A stretch of 64,000 nt of DNA from Sycobia sp. Sy_11 (GCA_018907035.1 JACCIC010000168.1:258501-322500); one strand, 5' to 3'; shown: positions 23,085 through 37,236, numbered from the stretch's first letter. Notes: a model not told the origin generated them from the sequence alone. Translations and numbers: made by a program.

Positions 23085-24299
23085 TCTCGCATTCCGAAGC
23101 GCTGAACTGTCTCCAATTTCTCTCTATCTCTCTCTCTCATACGAGGCGCGGGTGGGTCGCGCGTCGCGAGGGAGGTCCCCGCCGTCGCGTCGCGTCGACC
23201 CGTCGCGCGTCTTCGTATTATTGTTGTTTTTTTGTTGTTTTTTTTTTTCGGCCAAGCAGTAGCAACAGCAACAGCAGCAGCAGAGGCAGACCGTATAGAT
23301 GACCTTGCAATTAATTACGATGCCGGTCGGTGACATATGGGGGAGAGAGAGGGGACACAAACAATTTGTCCGTGTCCGTCGCGGGGCGCGCATTTACACA
23401 CACACACGCACACGCACACACGTTCAACGGCGCATCGTGCATCAACGTCCTCTTGTTATGCATAGGCGCACGCGAGCGCGCTGGTGGCCCCTCCGTATGG
23501 ACGGTGTCTGCTGCCGTAGTGCCTGCGGTCGCCGTGTACACGCGCACGAAAACGCCGCGTTTCGCGGCAGCGTTCTTCTCGTTTCCAACGCGCGGACGGA
23601 TTGACGGACGGACGGACGGCATGCCCTCGCCTCTTCTCGGATCGCCCGCGTTACGTGGAAGTAATATAGTTACGGAGCTTTTACAACTTTCGGCCCCGCC
23701 CCCCCCCCCTCGTATTCGGTAGTTTGCGTCAGAAGGCAGGGATCATCGCGATAAAAACAGTTCAATTTTCGTTCTTTTCTTTTCACGTCATGTATACACA
23801 TATTTATATGCACCGTCAGCGACGTTGTTGAATTAATCAGGAAATATCCACTTTATCGCTGATTATTGTCTACTTTTCCGTTTTGTTTTGTTTGATAATG
23901 TTGCATGTACGCTGCTGCATCATCTCTACCCCCCCCTCTCTCTCTCTCTCTCTCGCTCCCGCCCCGGTGGGAATATTTTATCGCATTATAAAGCGTTACG
24001 GTCAACGATCCAGTAAATGAAATATGCTTTATTTCGATCAACGTCCGAGCCCTCGCTCTATATACACGCTAAAATACAGAGATTTCCTTTGGTTTGAATC
24101 GCGGGGCTCGCTCTCGCGCTCTCTCGTTACGTAACTGCAAATATATACCACGGCACCGCGAGACAGCGGAGAGAGCGAGATAGACGCAGAGAGAGAGAGA
24201 AGATAATATTGCGCAAGAAGGAAGTGTCAAAGCGTAACTCGGAGAAATTTTTGGTTACCTGTACATATATATTATATATTACGGTCAAGCGTTCGATCG

Positions 24300-25930
24300 T
24301 AGAAAATATATTCATTTAAAATATGTGTGTGTAACATAAATAAATATATATATATATATATAAATTACAGCAACAAAATTGGGAATAAGCTTGTTTTGCC
24401 GTATTAAAAGAGCAATTATCCTTATTTACGATTAGAAAGTCATGCATACGCCGTTTTAAAGGCTTCATTGTTTCCCCGTTTCGATATCTCCCGCGCCGAT
24501 GGATCGACAGATATTTATTCAGAACAGCGATGAAAAAGAATGTATATTATAAAATGCCGTGTTTGCTTAAAAACGAAAACAAAAAAAAAAAAAAAAAAAA
24601 AAAAAACAACAAATCAACAAAGTATTGATACCGCGTTCTTAGCGTGACGAGAGACGCGCGACTTTGCGCTCGTTACGGACCATGGCTTGTCAATTGTAAA
24701 ACTTTCCGAAAATTCGAAGACCCGCAGAAACAATGGGGGGGGGTGGAGGGAGGGCTTATTTTTCTAAATCTTGGCATTTTTACGCCGTTGTTCGTCGATA
24801 CGACGTAAAAATTTGCGAGACTTCGGATGAGCGCTCCCAATGCCGTTCATAACGATAGTATCGAGTAAAGTTGGTTCGCCCGACTGAACTGTAAAAGAAT
24901 TCGCGCGCGTACGGGCGGCCAGCGCAAAAATATTAAACGATCGAATGGCGATTAAAGCAGGGAAACAAAAAATAATGTAATAAGGTATAGTGGCCAGTGT
25001 TCGGACGCGTTTAGAAATTTATCGTACTCTTTCCCAAGATAATTACGTTTTTTTCCTTCTCTCATATATCATAGCGGCTTTATAGATATTTATAAAGATT
25101 TGAAAGAAAATAAGAATCGCGTTAAATGTTACGAATCCTACGTAATAATAGTTTAAAAAAAAAAAAACAATCCGTTTTACCGTAATAATTAAACATGGCT
25201 TTCGGATTCCCGCTTATATAAGTATACTTTCAATAATTTATTAATTAATTATTATAATGATAAAAACCGAATTATCGATGCAATTTATCATTTTATCGAA
25301 AATCAGTTATTTTTATAAAATAGATTCTCTATGTATGTGACTGTTGTGAAGTTTAAACGTAACTTGACAGGCGGTAATTTATTATATTATTTTTATGATT
25401 GATGAGACATGGAAAAAAGAAAATGAATTGGACGCCTTTTGGAAATTTCGATCTGTTGAACTAAGCATAATCGGATATCTAGCCGACATGTTTGTTTTAG
25501 AACGATTTTTTTCGCTCGCTCGACTTGCATCGTATCGGTGGATTCAGTTTTCCGTCCATACGAGCAAGCCAAGGTATTGAATGTATTGAATTTTTATTAA
25601 ATATAGTAGGTGGAATGTTAAAATAAAAGATACACGAAATAATCTTTTAACGTGAACTTTATTTCAAACGGGGAAAGAAAAGACGTCGTTTAAAACGAAA
25701 GGACAACGCAAGACTCGCTGCAGTACTCGAAATCGAAAACTCTGCAAGACCTTGTGAGAAACTTAAAACCTATAAAAAAAAAAAATCAGACATCTAAACA
25801 ATAAACTGATAAATCATTTGTCGCGCAGGGCAGCAAAGACGCAGATCGTAATAAGACCCAGTGGACAGATATGTTTATGATCCTTTTACGATACGGTCCA
25901 ATATTTAGTTTCAAGTATTTTTTTGCTTTA
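24300..25930. other. AT-rich unique intronic island
   Basis: Contains poly-A tracts (about 24,581-24,606) and short AT repeats only. The ORF at 25,395-25,580 resembles nothing I recognise. Confidence 0.5.
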
Positions 25931-26331
25931 TTATTTATAGAAGGCTAAAATAATCTAACAGAATGTTTAATTCGAACATATAATTCGAAATCGATGGACA
26001 AAGATGGTGAATTCGTCGAATTACTCCTGCGAATAGTGAAACTCTGAAGGTCACAATTTCACTCTCTCTCTCTCGCTCCACCCCACCCCCCTCACTTTGT
26101 CTTTCTCTTTGAGCGCAAAAGAAAATTAAACCCTCTCCGTATGCGTATCCGGCGACAGACTTTCGTCGATATGGAGAAAATTTCGCGTAGTCGAGGAATT
26201 CCAATATGTGTGTGTGTTTGTGTGTAGTGTATGTGTTTGTGCTTTCTTCATTGTCTGACTTTCCCCGCGACGCGCGTCTGCCAATCTTATTCCTGCGAAT
26301 ACCATCGAGAATGCATAAATATGTGTGTTGA

Positions 26332-26348
<17 letters not shown>

Positions 26349-26387
<39 letters not shown>
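26349..26387. repeat. (TA)n microsatellite
   Basis: TA array preceded by TG-rich sequence. A (CT)n array lies at about 26,489-26,528. Confidence 0.9.
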
Positions 26388-26390
<3 letters not shown>

Positions 26391-26483
26391 GGTATACGCG
26401 GATGCGTGCAGGGTCCCTGCACGTGCATACCATGAGAAACAGCCTCGACGTCGATGCACCGATGCGCAAACGCTCGTCGACAA

Positions 26484-26531
<48 letters not shown>

Positions 26532-26867
26532 AGTTCTGACGATTTTCGCACCGCTACCTCTCCGATCATCCGTGTCCCGATATTCGCTGCGGACGCCGCC
26601 GATTCGGCAGCGCGCAGCCCGTCAATCTCGGCGCGGATGTTCGATCATATTTCGATTTTCTCTTCGTTTTAAAATCATGTAAATGGGCGCGCGCGCGAAT
26701 GGAGAAGGTAAAATAACTCTGTATGCATGTGTAACACTGTTCGGACATGCCCCTACAGGAGCGTGCATGATTTATTAATTTATGCCCATATATATATGTA
26801 TATATGCTCGTCCGATAAGCGTCTGAGCGATGAGCATAACGGGAAATATGCTATTATATCGGAGGGC

Positions 26868-26869
<2 letters not shown>

Positions 26870-26925
<56 letters not shown>

Positions 26926-27019
26926 GAGGGGGGGCAGATGTAGCAAATGAAAAAGGCAAAAAGAAATTATACCGTCGGACTGCAACGCGAGATAAGGGAA
27001 AACGGTGAAGCACCCGTAC

Positions 27020-27072
<53 letters not shown>
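26870..27072. repeat. Two long (TA)n arrays
   Basis: TA at about 26,870-26,921 and 27,023-27,072, separated by 100 bp of unique sequence. Confidence 0.92.
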
Positions 27073-27075
<3 letters not shown>

Positions 27076-27599
27076 CATCATTTGTAATGCTGAAAAAAAA
27101 AATAAGGTCAATGCCACGCTCGAGATACTCCGTGCCAAAAAACGTCCGTTTTCCCCACCTTATTACACCTGTATTACATACGCATGAGATGTTCGTCAAT
27201 TGAATTTGAACCCTTTACTTTGCGTTGTAAATGCCTCGGATTGAAAATTAACTTTAATCCTTCGCAAGAATATTTCGTGGCCATGTATGCATTTATCCCG
27301 CTCGTTTTACGTACGAGCGCGCGGGCGTTCCATTGGATTAAATTATTGTTGCAGAACGAACGATCGGATTTGAATTTTAATTTCCGTCTTTTGCGCGCGG
27401 CGAAACAATTCTGACGTATATAAAGCAAATGTTTCATATTACCATCGAGCATCGAGACACACATGCCGATATCAATGACTTATCGGACACTTTATAACGT
27501 CCTCTTCCTGCAGAGACGCGATAGTAACTGATAGTCAGATGTAGGGCATCTCTCTCTCTCTCTCTTTCTTTCTTTCTGCCTCTCTCACACACACTCACG

Positions 27600-27636
<37 letters not shown>

Positions 27637-28101
27637 CGCGCGCGCGCGCGTGCGTGTAAGTGTGTGCGTAAGTGTGTGTGTGTGTGTGTATCATGCCTCT
27701 CTGACGGATTAAGAAATAAACTTGATTTGCCATCGAAATAAAACGAATCCCCAACCGATGTATATAATTTTCTCTCGGTATCAATGTGTCGACGATATAC
27801 CGCTATTATATCGATAGGAATTAATCCGAACATTGTTATTTCCACGGTATATCCTGCACATATTTCCTTCGTACGTTCTTATTTTTTTATTTATTTATTT
27901 TTTTTTAATTCCCGAAAAATCAATCCTCAAAATCATCTCCATATGCGAATAAATTATTAAAAGCGGTTTACCGCGGCTAATGCCTCCATCCCAAATGAAA
28001 GAAATCGGGCACCGTGCGCCCGTGCGTATGTGTTTGTATTCGTGAGGGCGTGGGCGTGCAAAGACACGTAAAGATACAGGACCTCTTGCAACACAGCCGC
28101 C

Positions 28102-28104
<3 letters not shown>

Positions 28105-28143
<39 letters not shown>
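28105..28143. repeat. (TA)n microsatellite
   Basis: Pure TA array. Confidence 0.9.
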
Positions 28144-28145
<2 letters not shown>

Positions 28146-28209
28146 GATATACAACGCGCCGAATTCCTTTTCGCTTATTCTTCTCTTCGCTCGTCGTTGT
28201 CACTGGCGT

Positions 28210-29385
28210 CAATCATCGATACCTGTATAAAATAAGTATGAGCAAATCCAGGAAACCGTCGAGTTTTTTACTTATTATAAATGATAGGGATGTTTCTTTC
28301 TTTATTTTTCGTTTGGCACAGTTTTCGTTGGATTTTGTTGTTGAATGATCGGTGTTCGACGATGAGAAAACTGTAATAGGGCTCCTGTTTTTTCGTTTTT
28401 TGTTTTTCATTCATCGAAAAAAACACGTTTTTCCTATAGTAAACGATAAAAATTGGCGATAAAGCTTACATTGGGAACATAATTTAAAATTACTTGAAAA
28501 GTACATCATGTGATACGTAATTTTTCAAAATGAGAATTATTTCTGATAAAAGCAATATTGCCCGTTTGAATTCGTAAAAATAATAGTTATTTCCATGATA
28601 TGACAATTTTGAATGCATGTGGGGAATGTTTTTCATTATAATAACGGATAATTCGCCGATACATTCAAGTACTCTTCTCTACTGGCATTCTACAGAACTT
28701 ACACATTTCAAACTTTAGTCGTTCTTTGACGAACAGCGCGAGATATATAAAAAAGCAAACAACGACATTGTTTCGTTTTCATTGAGCATTAACATAGGAA
28801 ATGTAAAAATTTTGTTAAATGCAAAATTTATTTGAGATATTTAAAAAATTATGGTTTCTGATTTCATTGTTCGAGAAAATCTAGTGTCCTGTAATATGTT
28901 AGTACTATATCTAGTTTCCTATTGTAGACTCCTTCGAATCCTCCGCATATCTTTTGTTAGAGCTTTAGCGCGTCAATTTATTTCAGAATTTCTCATTTTC
29001 GGATAATAAATACAATTTTCTAGAAAGATAAATGCGGTACCGTCTTTTATATACTGCGATTCTCTGGAAAGAAAAAATTTATTACGGAGCTTTAAAAAGA
29101 AAAATCTTCCATCGTGCAAGCCATTGAACAAATAATAAACCATGCATTAAATTGCAGAAGAGCAAGACTAGTAAAAACGACTGCCAGTCTAGCGCGCGCT
29201 TCCCCCCCGATAAAGATATTATCTTCTGGACAGCGGCACGGAGGAGCTTGTGTGATAACTCTGCAACGCACTTTACAAGAATGGTAAAAATGGCAGGAGG
29301 GGGGGGTGGGGGACTCTCCTTCCGTATCTAACATTCCACCTCCCTTCTGGACACTCTCGGGTAAACATGACCGCGCCCGAAAGAT
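28210..29385. other. AT-rich unique intronic island
   Basis: No long microsatellite and no supported coding or RNA gene. Confidence 0.5.
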
Positions 29386-30214
29386 ATATATATATATATA
29401 TATAAAGTCGGTCGGATCTATACCGATCTCGGATGCCTAGTTATGGACGCGGCTATCGATGTTGCGCGCGGTATGTGGTACGATCTTGAGACCCGATCTG
29501 CGCGCATGCGCGTGAAAAGCCGGTTCGCGAGTGAAGAAGAGGGTGCGGAGGGAATCGGGTGCGCAAAGTGTTTCACGAGGTCGCGCGCGCGCGCTCGGGA
29601 TAAACGTCGAATTTCAGCGATGCGAGAGACAGGTTTGAAGAGAGAGAGAGGGGGGCGGGAGAGACAGAGGGGATAGGAAGTATGTTTTACTTTTTTAATT
29701 TATCTATATATTGGCAGTGTAAATGTGTGCACGCGCCATCTATATGTCTGTATGTGTGTGCGCGCGCGCGCGTGTGTGTGTGTGTGCGTGTGGGGTGGGG
29801 GGGGGTGAGAGATTTAGGGGAGGGGCACTGTGGATTTTCAACGGTATATTTCTCGCTGAACGACGGCCTTCGTGTATCTGTAATCGCACTGCTCGATTTC
29901 GACGATTAAATGTATATAACAGCTCTCACTGATGATAACTACCTGTACTTTTCGAATGCGCTGAAAATGTGGGTGAATGTGTGTGTGTGTGTATATATAT
30001 ATTTATATATATGACAATGATGTGTATAATGAATATCTAAAACCTTCGGGCGAGGGGGCGGGGCGAGAATTAGGTATAATAGGTATGTGTGACCGATATG
30101 CGTTTATTTTACACAGTCGATAAGGCACGCAACGGAATTCCGTTATAACGGCGAACTTCTGCTCTATGGACCAGTGAAAAAATTCTTTTTTTTTCAATTT
30201 ATTTACTTTTTTTG

Positions 30215-30220
<6 letters not shown>

Positions 30221-30258
<38 letters not shown>

Positions 30259-30260
30259 TC
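30221..30260. repeat. (CT)n microsatellite
   Basis: About 16 pure CT units, then CACTCT. Confidence 0.88.
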
Positions 30261-30524
30261 ACGACATAAGTTACATATAGGAGAGGAGACGACATATAGG
30301 AGCTCGGCACAGAAATGGCAATTGCACCCCCCCCCCCTAATGAATTCTTCGCGGGATTGTGCCTCGTTATCGAAACATACGTGTGTACGTAATATATAAC
30401 GACGTTGATAACTATTCGTATAAAATTGTCCCCGGTAGGACCGAGTGAAAGTGAAAGGATCCGGACGGTTTGAACTATAAAACGAAAAGGACATCCTAAT
30501 TTCTTATTAATATACTATCTCCCC

Positions 30525-30530
<6 letters not shown>

Positions 30531-30560
<30 letters not shown>

Positions 30561-30569
30561 TAATAATAA
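30531..30569. repeat. (AAT)n trinucleotide array
   Basis: About 12 AAT units with one GAT interruption. Confidence 0.9.
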
Positions 30570-30824
30570 ACAGTGCCATGTAGTCCAAAAGTTGCTTCCG
30601 CGTTGTCCGCCGCATAACGAGCGTGCCGCGCACGTGTAACAGTAGACGGTAGCCTGTAAGAGGCACGGGAGATACTTCGTTATATTGCTCTGTATTATGC
30701 GCTCATATACGACACGCGCGAGAAACCTCGTGAAAATCGCTCGAAAACATTATATTTATACGGGCAATCATGTGCCGTTCGCGCTCCTTTGGCAGTCCCA
30801 TTAATTTCTGTGTAAACAGACAGG

Positions 30825-30859
<35 letters not shown>

Positions 30860-31128
30860 GCGCCCATTATATCATATTTATGTACATATATGCATGGGCA
30901 ATCACAGCTCCCCGACGCGGCATTCGGCATAGAACTCGCGAAACGTCTGGATATGTATTATAACGTGATCTGAAAACGGTATCTAAGAATCTCTAGAATC
31001 AATTACCGACACGCGTTTCGTTGATTGCCCCGAGCATTAATGCATCACAAGTGCGTATTATATATTATAGATATATAAAATAGTAAACCAGTCTCTTCAA
31101 CTTTGAACAAAACGAATTCCTTATAATG

Positions 31129-31132
<4 letters not shown>

Positions 31133-31191
<59 letters not shown>

Positions 31192-31194
31192 GTG

Positions 31195-31240
<46 letters not shown>

Positions 31241-31309
31241 CACGATTATTGACACGTGATACAGAACAGAGCGTATAATAAGTATATCGAGCGTATTATC
31301 TATATATAT

Positions 31310-31343
<34 letters not shown>
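31133..31343. repeat. Composite (TA)n region containing a perfect palindrome
   Basis: Three TA arrays. The middle one (31,202-31,233) is flanked by gtggtgtgta and its exact reverse complement tacacaccac, so 31,192-31,243 is a perfect 52-bp inverted repeat able to form a hairpin or cruciform. Confidence 0.9.
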
Positions 31344-31347
<4 letters not shown>

Positions 31348-31480
31348 GCATGCAAACGAGAACGACCTGCCGCGTTCGCATGCATTTGAAAAGTGTTTTC
31401 AGAAAGATTCGCGCTATAATCTTCGTATACGTATTCATGTGCACTATCAATTATTACTCCGTGCAATGCATGTGTGCCTC

Positions 31481-31486
31481 TGTGTA

Positions 31487-31554
<68 letters not shown>
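31481..31554. repeat. Compound (TG)n(TA)n tract, strictly alternating
   Basis: 74 bases alternate purine and pyrimidine without a break: TG units followed by about 27 TA units. Confidence 0.9.
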
Positions 31555-31558
<4 letters not shown>

Positions 31559-32006
31559 AACGAAAAAGCCGCGTGCAATAATAATGCGATCGCCAATTGG
31601 TTGCGGGCAGATTAGCCCAGATTGCCGAGCCCGCGCGCGCGGCTCTCCGCGTATTTTCCGCGCACATATATATACCTGCAACTGTATACGCCTGGGAAAA
31701 TAAATTGCGGCGGAATCGTCGTAACGCGCCGAGAAAGGGTAGAATACAGTTCGTATATAAGATCCTTTACTTTTCCCGATATAAATCCCCTATATACCCC
31801 CTGGTGAGTAAAATTGTCGCTATCTTTCTCGTTCTCTCTTTCTCTCTCTCTCTCCCCTCGCATACGTCGAAACTGGCTTTAATTGCCGTAATGTCGCTGT
31901 TGCTTAAAACTGTTTCGAGTTAGATTGCTTTTTTCTCGCCGCGTATATATGCAGATTTAGTCGTGCGAGATAGAGAAAGGACAGATAGATATATGCAATT
32001 TTTCCT

Positions 32007-32007
<1 letters not shown>

Positions 32008-32095
<88 letters not shown>
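32008..32095. repeat. (CA)n microsatellite, about 44 units
   Basis: The longest pure CA array in the window. Confidence 0.93.
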
Positions 32096-32098
<3 letters not shown>

Positions 32099-32307
32099 TT
32101 ATATATATATGGGTATGCGTATGAGCTGAATTTCAAATACGATTGTAGTACATAGTTTGCACTGCCGCGGTGCAGTTCGTATATTCGCGCCAGATCGCTC
32201 CCCGTACCCGCGGGATTAACATCAGGGCGCGAGCGCGCGCGCCCGATTTAATTCAACGATATAAATACGCCCGGGTACATGTTTATAAATGCGCGAAACA
32301 ACCCGCG

Positions 32308-32310
<3 letters not shown>

Positions 32311-32361
<51 letters not shown>
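32311..32361. repeat. (TA)n microsatellite
   Basis: Pure TA array of about 25 units. Confidence 0.92.
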
Positions 32362-32368
<7 letters not shown>

Positions 32369-32761
32369 CGTATATATTATTTTTACCCGCGAAAAAGAGA
32401 TCGTTACGTGTCTACAGTATATACATATATAAAGCTAGAGTGCAAAAGAGAAATGCTAAAACTCAATCGGCCTCTGATTCCGCGCTCGTGCGCGGCACAG
32501 TTTCCCCATTTTCCGACGTTTTTTTTCTTCTTCTTTTCTCTCCCCCTTGTTTTTTTTTGTTTTGTTTTTTTTTTTTTTTTTTTTTTTTAGACGCACGTTT
32601 TTGCAAAACGAAAGCAGTCGCGCGCAACTGCCGGTCCCGCGGGGCGTAAAAGTGTCGAGAGTCGCGCTTTGTTTACAAATACGCGCGTGCCGGGATCTAG
32701 TCTTCCTTTGGCGATTTTTGGACGATTTATCAATGACTGCGCAATTGCGCGACAATGAAAG

Positions 32762-34310
32762 ATGCTTCCACAAAATTATCTAATTATGGATTTGAGGCAT
32801 TAAAGCCCGAGATTTAAACGTCGCTATACAAATACTCGAATAATAAGTTCCTTGATATTCGCGCGAAATTTTATTACCCAGGTCGGATTAATGCCCCTTT
32901 ACATTGAGAGGGAAATTAATCATTATTATGGAAATATATATATAGCGCGTCGTAAAAGTTGCAACGAAAGAGTTTAATGATTATAAAATATACCCCATTA
33001 GGTAGCTGTATTTACTCGTTTTTTTTTTTTACGTTACGTAAGGCGGCCATAATAAACTTACGTATAGCCGGTAATTTGTGTCTCTTTTTGTGCGTTACCG
33101 TTTCCAAGAATGGTTGTGTAAAGGTGACAACAATTGTTTGACTTAGATGCAGAGGTAAAGCATTAAAGACACTGCGGCTTAATGTACGCATCTATGCATA
33201 TTTGTACATTTTTTATTTTTACGTAAGCACAATTATTTCGAATCATTAAGGAATCCTCAAATGATGATTAGAAAATCTGTAATTCTCTTAAATACTGTAA
33301 ATAATGCGAAGAGAAATTGAAAGATGCATAAACTAAAGTTTGTACGCCACGAGCGGCGCGATTCTTGGAAATTCAGCTCAAAGGAATATTTTTCATTTGG
33401 AATATTGCTATATTTTTCATAAACTATACCTATGTATTATGAAACGGATGGTTTTTTTCTGGGCAAAGCAGAGGTTATGTAAACACTAGAAGAGCAGTAC
33501 AGAATTCGACAGGATTTGCCAACTTATCTGGAATAGCTTTTTTCGATTTTTAAAAAAAATTTTTTTTTTTTTTTTTTATAATTCAACGTACTATCGGTGA
33601 AAACAGTTATTAAAACAAAATAATTATAAGCCGAAATTAACGAAATAACAACGAGCGTATTGTGGGATATTTGTAGATTTAGCCGAAAAATGACTGACAT
33701 AATTTTAAGACCTCGTTCGCTCGGTGCCCGCGTAGAAAATACGCTCTCGGCATTTCTGGCAGAGCATCGCTCCAGATCTGCATTTTATCGTACGTTCGCA
33801 CGTGTATCATAATTTTAATAAGAAACCTCAAATTCGCCGTGTCTTGGATTCGAAAGTGAAGGAGGGTTACGTACTGTAAAAGTGTTTTACAAAAATTGAG
33901 GCAAGGTAGAAATATTAATAGGAAAGAAACTATAAATACGAATATAAATTTAAAATAAATAAATTACTGTTAAAATAATAAAATACCATCAAACATGTTA
34001 ATAGTACGTAAAATTGAAAGATTTAAATTCTGTTAAGGGTTTAAAATTTTATCTATGCATGTACGAAAATTCGAGGCAAAATCATATACGAGGGCACGGG
34101 CGTTAAAAAATTTTGTTGGCAATCCCTGCGCATGAAAAATAATGACTTCATTCATCGCGCATAACTCTATATAACGTTTTAATGTCGCGTATCCCGTCGA
34201 GTGTTTCTCAGGAGCCGTGCTCAGGAGTTTATCATTCATAGACATTATATAGCGCGATAAATTTGATCCCTGGATGCTTGCGGATGTTCAAGCCAGTGCG
34301 TTAGTGAGTG
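32762..34310. other. AT-rich unique intronic island
   Basis: Only short A/T tracts; no supported gene. The small ORFs here (about 60-70 residues) show no family features. Confidence 0.5.
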
Positions 34311-34313
34311 CTC

Positions 34314-34315
<2 letters not shown>

Positions 34316-34370
<55 letters not shown>

Positions 34371-34383
34371 GTGTATATACCAC
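34316..34383. repeat. (TA)n array ending in GTGGTGTATATACCAC
   Basis: About 25 TA units followed by an imperfect inverted repeat (GTGGT/ACCAC arms, 34,368-34,383). This junction resembles the palindrome at 31,192-31,243. Confidence 0.88.
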
Positions 34384-34687
34384 GAATTAAATGCTATGCA
34401 ATTTTATTCTACTTATACATATCGTGCTCAAAAGAATCTGAATTGCAAAGTATTTCTTCTTTTATTTTTTATTCCTTTTTTACGCCACTAAATTATCGAT
34501 CAAAAATGTTATAGAAATAGCATATACGTATATATATGTATAATCTGTTATGTATAATTCGCCATCGTTGCTGAAATTTGAGGAAAGAAAATCAAAAAAA
34601 AATTTCTTCCCGACATAATGAATTATGGACTCTCGGACATTTCGATACCGCGTAATATTATAAGGAACTGTCGTTCGTATACGCCCG

Positions 34688-34689
<2 letters not shown>

Positions 34690-34736
<47 letters not shown>

Positions 34737-34760
34737 CTAATATAATATAATATAATATAA
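34690..34760. repeat. (TA)n followed by (TATAA)n pentanucleotide repeat
   Basis: TA array to about 34,733, then TATAA units to 34,760. Confidence 0.9.
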
Positions 34761-34921
34761 CACACGAGGCACGAGACTATGGTACGTCAGCACTTTGAGC
34801 AAGGTGCAGCACCCGCTTATCTCTCAAAACGCTGATCTAGTTGCATATCCCCCCCCCTCATCCTTCTGGCTGTGTACCGCACATTAACCGCGACGTGGGC
34901 TGGCCCCGCTATATACATACT

Positions 34922-34925
<4 letters not shown>

Positions 34926-34977
<52 letters not shown>

Positions 34978-35115
34978 AGACCGAACCAACGGATCTTTCC
35001 ACAAGCGACACGCGCGAGCGGACCGAGGAGCGGACACTAGGCCTTCCTCTTCCTCCCACCGCTATATTATATTTTCTCCTCTCCGCGCTTCGGTGTGTGG
35101 CATCCTATATTATTT

Positions 35116-35166
<51 letters not shown>
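34926..35166. repeat. Two (TA)n arrays
   Basis: TA at about 34,926-34,973, and a GT-led TA array at about 35,116-35,166. Confidence 0.9.
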
Positions 35167-35171
<5 letters not shown>

Positions 35172-36897
35172 CACCGTGGGAGAAATTCCCAACCGTCCAT
35201 TTCCGCCGTTCCGCAGGTTGACGCGCGAAAAAAGGTGACTCGCGGGGTACGAGGGGCACCTTCGACGTTGAATCGTCGTATATTATTATGATATATAGGT
35301 AAAATAAAAAAAAAAAAAAAAAAACACGCGCGCGCGAAAAATCATCGGCCATTGCGCCTTTGACAATGCCGGCGCATGACGTTTTTGCAGGCCCGTCCCG
35401 TTTCGATTTTTCTACGAACGTGTATGCAGCTCCGCGTGACAGTGAGGCGACCGTGATATGGGCATCGGTAACCGGGACGAAGAACAGAACGTACAGAAGA
35501 TAAGACGATGTTTGAGCCCAACTTCCGAGTCACTGCGATGAACGATGAATAATTATTATTTTTTCAATATATTTTATAATAATATGTAGAACTCAACGTC
35601 ATAAGCGTTTAAATCATTTGAAATTTTTTACGATTTTGTTAGGGCTTAGTCAATATTATTTTTATCATCGATAACCTTCGGCTTAACGGTAAATCATGAA
35701 AATACTTCAATTTTTCAATTTTTCAGACATAATTCAATATTTTTTTTAACCAATCGTGATGGAATGTATGACGAAATACGTCGATCAAAAGTTTAAAAAC
35801 GATATCAGAAATATTTCGTTAATTTTTTATTTGGCTCTTCACTTTCAATATAAAACAATTAAACGAATCCCTGGAATCTTCATAGATACAATAACCATAC
35901 GATAGTTAGTATGGTCAATTATTAGTATTATCAAAATACTTTTTCGCAAAAAATCGACCTGCGACTTCGGTCGATTTTTTCCTTCATAATCTAGTAATGT
36001 TGCTTTATAAAAAAAAAAAAAAAAAAAAAACAGAAAAAAAAAACAAATTTCAGACTGGCTTCGTGCAATTTTCCAGTAATTTGTGTTGCGCTCGACCCGC
36101 CTTAAGCATGTCATTATACACCGATGTCGGCCGCATCGCCGGTCGTTGCCGCGCGTATTGGCCCGCGAGACGTGCAGCGATCGCCGCGCCGCCGCCCGTT
36201 ATTCCAGATACCGGCGTTGTGCTCCGTTTTGTCCCAGTCTCTTATTGTTCTTTATTATTGTTTTATTTTCTTTTTATTCCTTTTTTTATCTCTGTCTCGC
36301 GCGCGTGTGTGTGTGTGCGTGTGTACATGCATACATTGAATTTTTCGGAATTTTCCACCATTCGCGCAACGTGCCGCGCGCGTTGCTTTTTTCCCCTTAT
36401 AATCATACAGCCCCTACATATAGGTATAGGCATTTTTTGCCCAACTAAATTTCTCGTCCTTTGTGTCGGACGCGCGTACGCGGGCGCGCTGGCGGCCCGA
36501 GGAGAGGAATGCGCTCATCGATATAAATCGCGAGGGCGCGCACGCGCGCGGTCGCGCTCGTCTGCGTTGCGTAATCGACGCGCCCGGTACGTGGAGAGGG
36601 AGAGCGAGCGAGAGAACGGCAGAGTGCAATATTAGAATGCTGGAGTGAGGTAGAGAGAGAGAGAGGGGGGGGAGAGACAGAGAGGGAGAGAGAGGGAGAG
36701 AGAGAGAGTGGGAGAATCGAAGATGCTGCAGGAGTTGCAGAATTTAATGAAATTGTAAACGGAACGCTTCTCCCCCACCTCCTCGCCGTTTTTCACAGAG
36801 GTAGATAGACTCCGTTGCGATGCAAATAACAATGGGCATTACACTGCCAATATATATATCCACTACTGCCGTATACTGCTCGGTACTGTTACTACTA

Positions 36898-36898
<1 letters not shown>

Positions 36899-36952
<54 letters not shown>
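36899..36952. repeat. (TA)n microsatellite
   Basis: Pure TA array of about 26 units. Confidence 0.92.
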
Positions 36953-36957
<5 letters not shown>

Positions 36958-37206
36958 CACTTTTATAATCTCTTCGGCATGGCGTGCCTGATGCAGTTGA
37001 AGCCAATGATAATTAAATTGATCATATATTTATTACCCAAGCACAATCCATACCGAGCAAAGATCAGTGTTTATATTTGCCAGGACCGTGTCATTATTTT
37101 CCAAAAGATGCGCACGGAGGAATATTTCGTGAAAATAATCTGTTAGAAAATTATCTTTTAATTAAATCTCGACTTTGCGTTTTCACACACGCGCGTGCGC
37201 GTCTGT

Positions 37207-37236
37207 CGTATATATATATACGTGTACACACACGCG

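Noticed and set aside
30120..30150. TAAGGCACGC string resembling the 5' half of miR-124
   Set aside because: The match stops after about ten bases and no complementary arm forming a hairpin was seen on either side.
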